Assembly: GCA_900543295.1 (NCBI GenBank)
Contig: UQQY01000056.1
Location: 1-11,607, forward strand
Source: an uncultured Oscillospiraceae bacterium
GTDB lineage: Bacteria > Bacillota > Clostridia > Oscillospirales > Ruminococcaceae
DNA: 11,607 nt
Direction: 5' to 3'
Shown here in pieces: positions 1-5,731 of the stretch. Each line of letters starts with the position of its first letter. Within the stretch, counting starts at the first letter, position 1. The translations under genes and the position numbers were made by a program. The notes beneath the pieces were generated by a model that had not been told where the DNA came from, did no database searches, and saw nothing but the letters and a program-made list of their open reading frames with translations.

Positions 1-436
1 GGTACGCTTTCTGACGCTCGCCGCCGGACAGCTCGTCCAAATAGCGATTGGAAAACGCTTCCATTTTTACTGCAAAAATCGCGTCCCGCACAGCCTCCCT
101 GTCACGCGGCGTCAGATGTTTACCTATATCTACATACGGGCTTCTGCCCATGGTCACAAGCTCGGATACCGTAACGTGCGGGATAAAGAGCGTCTGCGGC
201 AGAAAGGAAAGCAGGCATGCACGCTCCTTTGGCCGCATCAGCGCAAGGTTTCGTCCTGAAAAGCTGATTTCGCCTATATACGGCGCCGTCTGGTTGATAC
301 AGGAAACCAGCGTCGATTTCCCGCACCCATTCTTTCCAATCAAAGCGGTGAGCTTGTGCGGCGTAACCGTCAGGGTAACATCATCAAGAACCGTCCTTTT
401 GCCCCTGCATACGCTGAGGTTTTTAATTTCAAGCAT
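1..436 (-). CDS. FecE/BtuD-type ABC transporter ATP-binding protein (3' end outside window)
   Basis: This is the ATPase of an iron-chelate/vitamin B12-type importer, acting on the cytoplasmic face of the membrane with the adjacent FecCD permease. Only the first 145 residues are visible; the C-terminus lies beyond base 1. The ATG at 434-436 opens a reading frame starting MLEIKNLSV, typical of this family. Walker A is GKNGCGKST (residues 34-42), the Q-loop glutamine is in FLPQT (residue 81), and the ABC signature LSGGERQKA begins at residue 136. Walker B and the H-loop fall outside the window. The start overlaps the permease stop by 8 bases (TGA complement at 429-431), indicating translational coupling as the last visible gene of the operon. 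Family assignment is firm; the substrate (siderophore, heme, cobalamin or other chelate) cannot be told from this subunit. Confidence 0.93.
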   Translation of the reverse strand, partial: MLEIKNLSVCRGKRTVLDDVTLTVTPHKLTALIGKNGCGKSTLVSCINQTAPYIGEISFSGRNLALMRPKERACLLSFLPQTLFIPHVTVSELVTMGRSPYVDIGKHLTPRDREAVRDAIFAVKMEAFSNRYLDELSGGERQKAY

Positions 437-1454
437 GCTCTCTCCTCCTCAGCAGCAAGACTAAGAAGAACGGCGCGCCTACAAGGGCCATCACAATGCC
501 AACCGGAATCTCCGTAGGCGCAAACAGCGTGCGTCCGATGGTATCCGCCAGCATGACGATCGTACCGCCGACCAGAGAAGACGACAAAAGCGCTTTGGTC
601 ATCCCGCCGCCGGTCAATCTGCGCGCGATATGCGGAACAATCAGGCCGACAAAGCCCAAAAGTCCTGCAAAACTTACGACGGCCGCGGCCGAAGCAGAAG
701 CGCAGAGTAGGCAGACAATACGCAAAAAGCGCACTCTCACACCAAGGGAAGAGGCGAGGCTGTCCCCCAAACAAAGCAGTGAGATTCTCGGCGACAGCAA
801 AAGCGACACGCCAAGCGACAGAAAAATCAAAACTGCCGGAATCAGCAGTCTTTCCATTGTCACGCCGGAAAGTCCGCCGACTGAAAAATAGTTGTAAACC
901 GCCACAACATCCGTATCAAGCAGGGATATAAAAGAAATTCCTGCATTTAAGATAGTGGTCAGCGCCATACCGGCCAGGATAATCGTCGTTTTCGACGACC
1001 CGATCCGGTTTGCCGTCCAAACGATTAAAAGCGTTGTCAGGAAAGCGCCGAAAAACGCCGCGAAGGGTAAAGCGAAAACTGCATGAGGAAAGCAGGACAG
1101 CGTTAAGATCGTCAAAAATCCCGCGCCGGAATTCACGCCAATGATGTTCGGACTTGCAAGACCGTTATCGGTAACTCCCTGCAAAAGCACGCCGGAAACC
1201 GACAGTCCGATTCCGGCAAGCAGCGCTGCAAGCATGCGCGGCAATCGAATGTGCCGGATAATCACCGAAATCTTTGTATTTTCCTCCGAGAACAGCCCGG
1301 CGAACACCTCCGAAAGGCTCAGTTTAGAACTGCCAAGCCACAGCGCCGTTACCGCAGCACACAAAAACAAAAAGGCAAGCAGAATAAAAATCCCATACTT
1401 GTGCAGAGGACGGCGCGCTTTTGTCATTGACTCCGTTTTTCTATCAGCCGCCAT
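429..1454 (-). CDS. FecCD-family ABC transporter permease
   Basis: This is the integral membrane subunit of an iron-chelate/cobalamin-type importer. The 341 residues match the usual family length (about 330-350) and are almost entirely hydrophobic, with roughly nine to ten membrane spans. Family landmarks are RLPRMLAALLAG (about 70-81), the GLASPNIIGVNSGAGF stretch (about 98-113), the cytoplasmic coupling region GFVGLIVPHIARRLTGG (about 267-283), and the C-terminal EIPVGIVMALVGAPFF (about 315-330). The start is ambiguous. The ATG at 1454 overlaps the substrate-binding protein stop by 11 bases but has no clear ribosome binding site. A second in-frame ATG at 1427 gives MTKARRPLHKYG and is preceded by GGAG three bases upstream, so a 332-residue product is equally plausible. 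Both options keep it coupled to its neighbours. Substrate is not inferable. Confidence 0.94.
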   Translation of the reverse strand: MAADRKTESMTKARRPLHKYGIFILLAFLFLCAAVTALWLGSSKLSLSEVFAGLFSEENTKISVIIRHIRLPRMLAALLAGIGLSVSGVLLQGVTDNGLASPNIIGVNSGAGFLTILTLSCFPHAVFALPFAAFFGAFLTTLLIVWTANRIGSSKTTIILAGMALTTILNAGISFISLLDTDVVAVYNYFSVGGLSGVTMERLLIPAVLIFLSLGVSLLLSPRISLLCLGDSLASSLGVRVRFLRIVCLLCASASAAAVVSFAGLLGFVGLIVPHIARRLTGGGMTKALLSSSLVGGTIVMLADTIGRTLFAPTEIPVGIVMALVGAPFFLVLLLRRREHA

Positions 1455-2400
1455 ACACCAAATCGATCAGATATTGATAGGCCTTGTCCCATTTCGCATT
1501 CGGCTTGAATTGGAACAAATCCTTGGGCAGGTAGACATAATCGCCGTTTTTTACTGCGGAAAGGCTTTGCCACGCCGGCTCTTCCAAAACGGCGTTCATA
1601 TATTCCTTTGCTGCGCTTTCACTGCCCATTGTGGAAATAAAAATATAGTCGGGATCTGCATCAATGATCTCTTCAATGCTCAAACCATCAAGAAGCACCG
1701 GCGCGTTCTCCGCAATGTTGCGAGTGCCGATTTCCTTGAGCATTGCCGCGGCAAAATGATCCTCGGCCGTCTTCGCCTTGGTATATGAAACGCCGGACCC
1801 TGCACGGATAAACAGAATATCCTTTTTGTCGGGTTTTCCGTTTAATTCATCAAGCATTTTGTCAATGCGCGCCTTCACTTCCGCGCCGTTTTTCTGATAG
1901 GCCTCTTCATTCCCTGTAATATCGGTGCAGATTTTCAGCATGTTCAGATACTCGGGAAAGGTATCCACATGAAAACACGCTGCCGGAATGTCCGCATTGT
2001 TTAAAAGCTCGGCTGCTTCCGCCTGTGCGGCAATATCTGCCGAGCAGATGACAAAATCCGGCTGAGCGTCTACAAGCAGCTCTGTATTGATGGTTTTTCC
2101 GGCGCCATCGTCCACCAAAACGGCGTTTTTATCCGCAAAGCCGCGCTCCACGCTTTCGCCGACTGTAACCGACACCTCGCCGCCTGAAAGCTTCCACACC
2201 TCTGCAAACGAGGAAAAGAGAACCGCAACCTTTTCCGGCTTCTTCTCCAAAACGATGGTACGTCCTACATCATCCGTAAACTGATAGCTTCCGGCTTCCT
2301 TTTCAGAGGATTCCTCCGGCGCAGAGCTGCATGCAGCCGCTGTCAAAAGAAACGAAGCTGACAGCAGGACACAAAGAATTTTCCGTATATGTTTCAGCAT
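1444..2400 (-). CDS. ABC transporter substrate-binding lipoprotein (BtuF/FepB-like)
   Basis: This is the extracellular, membrane-tethered ligand-binding protein of the FecCD/FecE-type importer encoded downstream. Residues 1-23 form a lipoprotein signal peptide with a basic start (KHIRK), a hydrophobic core and a lipobox ending in AAAC, so Cys24 is the likely lipidated residue. A short Ser/Glu-rich linker follows. The mature domain begins with the family hallmark DDVGRTIVLEKKPEKVAVL (about 43-61), and the lobe-connecting helix and C-terminal FKPNAKWDKAYQYL segment fit the type III (single long helix) binding fold. Length, 318 residues, is typical. The ATG overlaps the stop of the upstream reductase fusion by 7 bases, a strong sign of one transcript. 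Metal-chelate, heme or corrinoid ligands are all possible. The link to a redox enzyme gene is unusual and may bear on the ligand. Confidence 0.93.
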   Translation of the reverse strand: MLKHIRKILCVLLSASFLLTAAACSSAPEESSEKEAGSYQFTDDVGRTIVLEKKPEKVAVLFSSFAEVWKLSGGEVSVTVGESVERGFADKNAVLVDDGAGKTINTELLVDAQPDFVICSADIAAQAEAAELLNNADIPAACFHVDTFPEYLNMLKICTDITGNEEAYQKNGAEVKARIDKMLDELNGKPDKKDILFIRAGSGVSYTKAKTAEDHFAAAMLKEIGTRNIAENAPVLLDGLSIEEIIDADPDYIFISTMGSESAAKEYMNAVLEEPAWQSLSAVKNGDYVYLPKDLFQFKPNAKWDKAYQYLIDLVYGG

Positions 2401-4976
2401 GTCGCACCGCCTTTTAAGTGCTTCTGCGCGGCGATGTTCTCCGCTTTGCGCTGGAGCAGATCGTCGGCGAGCAGCTGCTTTTGTACATTCTCAAAGCCCA
2501 GACGCGCAACCGTATCGGCAAAGCGTTCGCCGGTCATTCCCTGCTCACGGAACAGAAGGATTGCCTTCTCTACGATATTCAGCACCTCTTCCCTGTCCGT
2601 AAAGACCTTCTCGAGATAGCGTCCTCTTGCAACCTTCTTGCCCCATCTTCCGCCGATATAAATGCGGTAGCCGCCGGTATATTCCTCAAACGCCTTAAAC
2701 GGACATTTCCCGAGGCAGCGTCCGCAGTGGTTGCAGACCGACTCGTCGATGACAATTTTTCCATCCGCAACTGAAGCAGCATTGACCGGACAAGCCTTTT
2801 CAATCTGGCACACCTTGCAGCCGCGGCACTTATCCAGATTCACCTCCGGCACCCGCTGGCCGATGATGCCGAGATCGTTTAAATCCGGCTTGACGCAGTT
2901 GTTCGGACATCCTCCGACTGCAATCTTGAATTTGTGCGGCAGCTTTACGCCGCTGTAGCCCTTGAAAAAGCGCTCGTGAATTTCCTCGGAAAGTGCGAAC
3001 GTGTCGATCAGGCCATACTGACAGGTAGTACCCTTGCATGAAACGACAGGACGAACTTTCGAGCCGGTTCCGCCGGTTTCAAGCCCTGCCTGCGCCAGAA
3101 ATTCACGCAGTGGTTCAATGTTGTCAAACGGAACACCCTGAATTTCGAGCGTCAGACGCGAGGTCATCGTGATTTCTCCGCTGCCGTAACGGCGGGCAGC
3201 CTCTGCAATCACAGCGCTCTCCTCCGCAGTAATTTTGCCGTTGCGCGTAATCACGCGGCCGTTAAAGCGATCGGCGGAATTTTTATCCCACAAAAAACCG
3301 AGCGCCTTCACACGAGTAATTTCCTCCGCCGGCACAGCGGCGGAGCTGTTCTTTACGCGCACGTCGTTTACAATAGTCGCGCCTTCAAGAACCACCGTAT
3401 TTTCATATCCGTAATATTTCAGGCGATTTTGCAGGAAGTATGCCCTTTTGCCTCTTTTACAGACCAAAAGCAGCTTTTCGTCCCTGGAGATTCCTTCAAT
3501 CGGGCCGTTTACCGCCGTCAGCTCCACATGACGCGCGCCGCGTATCGCCGGCGCGGGATTGGCGTCAATTACAGTGTATCCGTCCGCCTTGCCTTCCATA
3601 TACTCACGCGGCGTCATGCTGACAAGCTCTCCGCTTATCTTGTTTAACAGGATGTAAACCGCCTGTACAAACGGATGGATAGCCGTGGAAAACGGCGGCG
3701 CATAGGCGTAGTCTGCATTTTCAAAGTCCTCCAAAACCGCACCCATATTCAGGCCGGTCACTGCAATGTCAATCATTTTGTCTACATTGCCCGCTCCAAG
3801 AACCTGTACGCCTAAAAGCCTGTGCGTATCTTGATCTGCAATCAGCTTAGTAATAAAAAACGAGGCATCCGGATAGTAATGCGCCTTATCATCCGTAACG
3901 GCAAGGGCTGTGATTACACGATAGCCCGCCGCCTTCGCCTGATCCTCGCAAAGGCCCGTTCTTCCGCAGTTTAACTCCGGCAGTTTAACAACGCCCGTAC
4001 CAAGGACACCGGGATATGCCTTCTCACTTCCCGACAAAATCTGCGCAAGCGTGCGTCCCTCCAAATTTGCAGAGGAACCCATCGGCGACCATTGTCTCTT
4101 GCCGGTTAAGCGGTTTGTCACCACCGCACAGTCGCCCGCTGCAAAAATGTCCGCTACATTGGTGCGAAGCATGCTGTCAACTACAATTTTTCCTTTGTCA
4201 AGCTCCACGCCGCTGTCCTGCAAAAAAGCAGTGTTCGGACGAATGCCGACGGCCATCACAACCAGGCCGCACGAAAGCAAAGCGCTGTCCGTCCGTATAC
4301 CGGATACTTCCGCTTCTCCCTCAATGCGGACAGCCTTCGTATTCGTTAAAACGCGGATTCCTTTCTGCGCAAGGTGCCGCTTAACATATGCGGCCATCTC
4401 CGGATCCAGAATATCCGGAAGAATTTGCGCCGCTGCGTCGATCACCGTAACCGATACGCCCTGTTCCTTCAGATTTTCCGCCATTTCAAGACCGATAAAG
4501 CCTCCGCCGACCACGACTGCCTGCTTTACCTGTCTGCCGGAAACGTAGTCGCGGATAGAAATGGCGTCGTCCGGTGTGCGCACTGTGAAAACGCCGTTTA
4601 AACCGGCGCCCTCGATATTGGGCCGGATTGCGGAGGCGCCCGTCGCGATCACAAGCTTGTCGTAATCGAAGGATAAAACTTCGCCGGTTTCCGTGTTCTT
4701 TGCCTGTACTGTTTTAAGAACGCCGTCTACCCCCACAGCCTCTACTCCGGTTACAACATTTACGCCGGTCAGCGCCGCGAACTTCTGCGGCGTGTTGACA
4801 ATCAGCTCGCTGCGTTCCTCAATCAATCCGCCCACATAATACGGCAGGCCGCATCCCGCATAGGAAATATCCTTCCCTTTTGTCAGAACGGTAACCTCCG
4901 CGCTGCGATCCGCACGTTTGAGCTTGGCGGCCGTTTTGGTTCCGGCCGCTACACCGCCAATGATCAGAATTTTCAT
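2394..4976 (-). CDS. Fusion: CoA-disulfide reductase-like flavoprotein + rhodanese + siroheme sulfite/nitrite reductase half + 2x[4Fe-4S]
   Basis: This 860-residue cytoplasmic protein has modules normally found in two or more proteins. Residues 1 to about 445 are a pyridine-nucleotide-disulfide oxidoreductase of the CoA-disulfide/persulfide reductase type. It has a dinucleotide fold (GGVAAGTKTAAKLKR), the single catalytic Cys42 in GCGLPYY, an NAD(P)H site VVVGGGFIGLE (about 154-164) and the FAD motif AAGDCA (about 279-284). Residues about 450-540 are a degenerate rhodanese domain with its active loop intact (C506 in CKRGKRA). Residues about 555-705 and 765-835 resemble a nitrite/sulfite reductase ferredoxin-like half plus siroheme domain, with cluster cysteines C647/C652 and C690/C694 (GGCPNNC). 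Two ferredoxin motifs are inserted: C717, C720, C723, C729 and C748, C751, C754, C758. A plausible role is NAD(P)H-driven reduction of persulfide, polysulfide or sulfite towards sulfide; that is inference. GGAG precedes the ATG by four to five bases. It lies 53 bases after the DUF134 gene and overlaps the transporter gene. Confidence 0.92.
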   Translation of the reverse strand: MKILIIGGVAAGTKTAAKLKRADRSAEVTVLTKGKDISYAGCGLPYYVGGLIEERSELIVNTPQKFAALTGVNVVTGVEAVGVDGVLKTVQAKNTETGEVLSFDYDKLVIATGASAIRPNIEGAGLNGVFTVRTPDDAISIRDYVSGRQVKQAVVVGGGFIGLEMAENLKEQGVSVTVIDAAAQILPDILDPEMAAYVKRHLAQKGIRVLTNTKAVRIEGEAEVSGIRTDSALLSCGLVVMAVGIRPNTAFLQDSGVELDKGKIVVDSMLRTNVADIFAAGDCAVVTNRLTGKRQWSPMGSSANLEGRTLAQILSGSEKAYPGVLGTGVVKLPELNCGRTGLCEDQAKAAGYRVITALAVTDDKAHYYPDASFFITKLIADQDTHRLLGVQVLGAGNVDKMIDIAVTGLNMGAVLEDFENADYAYAPPFSTAIHPFVQAVYILLNKISGELVSMTPREYMEGKADGYTVIDANPAPAIRGARHVELTAVNGPIEGISRDEKLLLVCKRGKRAYFLQNRLKYYGYENTVVLEGATIVNDVRVKNSSAAVPAEEITRVKALGFLWDKNSADRFNGRVITRNGKITAEESAVIAEAARRYGSGEITMTSRLTLEIQGVPFDNIEPLREFLAQAGLETGGTGSKVRPVVSCKGTTCQYGLIDTFALSEEIHERFFKGYSGVKLPHKFKIAVGGCPNNCVKPDLNDLGIIGQRVPEVNLDKCRGCKVCQIEKACPVNAASVADGKIVIDESVCNHCGRCLGKCPFKAFEEYTGGYRIYIGGRWGKKVARGRYLEKVFTDREEVLNIVEKAILLFREQGMTGERFADTVARLGFENVQKQLLADDLLQRKAENIAAQKHLKGGATC

Positions 4977-5029
4977 GATTCTCCACCCTTTTTCACACTA
5001 AAATTGTAAGAAAGCAGGACGAACCTTTC

Positions 5030-5383
5030 TCAGTCCTTCATCTGCTTAATCCTGTGGCAGCAGTTTAAAACATCCCTGCATTCCGGCCGCATTTTGGCGC
5101 ATACGATCACGTCGCCGCCGTCGATATGCAGCGCCTTCCCGTTCACAAGCGCGTCGGCAAGCTTTTCTCTGGCGGCACCGTATACGCGCGCAACCGTCGA
5201 GCGGCTGACGCCCATTTTTTCCGCACACTCCTGCTGGCTATAGTGTTCATTGTCTATCAGGCGAATGCTTTCATATTCGTCATAACCCAAAATCACCTGG
5301 CCGCGCGTTATTTGTTCAACAGGCGCAAAGCGCCGTATTTTCGGCTTGGAGCAAATTCTTCTGCACTTTTCCGGTCTGGACAT
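5030..5383 (-). CDS. DUF134/UPF0251 family DNA-binding protein, probable operon regulator
   Basis: This is a 117-residue putative transcription regulator, first gene of the operon with the reductase fusion and importer. The N-terminus MSRPEKCRRICSKPKIRRFAP matches the family opening, and a sigma-70 region-4-like helix-turn-helix lies at about residues 48-80 (SQQECAEKMGVSRSTVARVYG). Seven cysteines are present: C7, C11, C53, C95, C102, C108 and C109, with H110 next to the last pair. This suggests a metal, Fe-S or thiol-sensing site, though this is only inference. The start is well supported: GAGGTGA lies seven bases before the ATG, and a strong promoter sits at 5432-5460. The protein may autoregulate through the inverted repeat at 5433-5449, but no DUF134 operator consensus is known to me. 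The family assignment is firmer than the function. Confidence 0.88.
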   Translation of the reverse strand: MSRPEKCRRICSKPKIRRFAPVEQITRGQVILGYDEYESIRLIDNEHYSQQECAEKMGVSRSTVARVYGAAREKLADALVNGKALHIDGGDVIVCAKMRPECRDVLNCCHRIKQMKD

Positions 5384-5431
5384 TTCCGCCTCACCTCTCT
5401 GCTGTCTCGGGGAGCAATGCTCTTATATTTA

Positions 5432-5460
5432 ATCATAACGATATTATGAACATATGTCAA
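5432..5460 (-). promoter_or_regulatory. Sigma-A promoter with overlapping inverted-repeat operator (DUF134-reductase-transporter operon)
   Basis: Read on the minus strand, TTGACA (5455-5460) is followed by a 17-base spacer and TATGAT (5432-5437), one mismatch from consensus overall. A perfect 6-5-6 inverted repeat, TCATAA-N5-TTATGA (5433-5449), covers most of the -10 and half the spacer, so a protein bound there should block RNA polymerase. The predicted transcript starts near 5425, leaving a leader of about 40 nt before the DUF134 gene. The bound factor is unknown; the DUF134 product or an unlinked regulator are both possible. Confidence 0.8.
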
Positions 5461-5470
5461 TAATTATTTT

Positions 5471-5513
5471 CAAAAAAATGCAGCGGAAAACACGAATTTT
5501 GCATCTCCGCTGC
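5471..5513 (-). terminator. Rho-independent terminator of the csoR-copA operon
   Basis: On the minus strand, 14 bases after the copA stop codon, GCAGCGGA pairs perfectly with TCCGCTGC (arms 5506-5513 and 5480-5487, loop of 18). An A and then seven T follow (5472-5479), the layout of an intrinsic terminator. It separates the copper operon from the DUF134 promoter immediately downstream. Confidence 0.85.
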
Positions 5514-5527
5514 GTTTTTATCATGCC

Positions 5528-5731
5528 CTATTCCTTTACCGTATAGCCCTGATCCTCAACCGCTTTTTTCAGCGCCTCGTCGGATACGTCCGCGTTCAAT
5601 TTCAGTATCGCTGTACCCGCCTCATGGCTCACGACCGCTTCTTCGACCTCGCTAAAAGCCTCTAAGCACTTCTTTACGCGCGCTTCGCAGTGCGCGCACA
5701 TCATTCCTTCAATTTTCAGTGTCTTTTCCAT
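5528..5731 (-). other. Possible internally initiated CopZ-like copper chaperone inside copA
   Basis: Within copA and in the same frame, an ATG at 5729-5731 opens a 67-residue segment of the size and form of a free CopZ chaperone, starting MEKTLKIEGMMCAHC and ending at the copA stop. AAGGAG (5741-5746 complement) lies nine bases upstream, a normal Shine-Dalgarno arrangement. The codons of this site encode the linker residues KKENKA, as expected if two separate genes merged by loss of an intergenic stop. Independent translation is inference from the sequence. Confidence 0.5.

Noticed and set aside
1141..1788. 215-residue plus-strand reading frame
   Set aside because: It runs opposite two well-supported transporter genes and has no recognisable domain; it is a by-product of their codon use.
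5433..5449. Fur or CsoR box at the DUF134 promoter
   Set aside because: The repeat lacks the GATAATGATAATC-like Fur core and the C-rich/G-rich CsoR pattern, so it is listed only as an unidentified operator.
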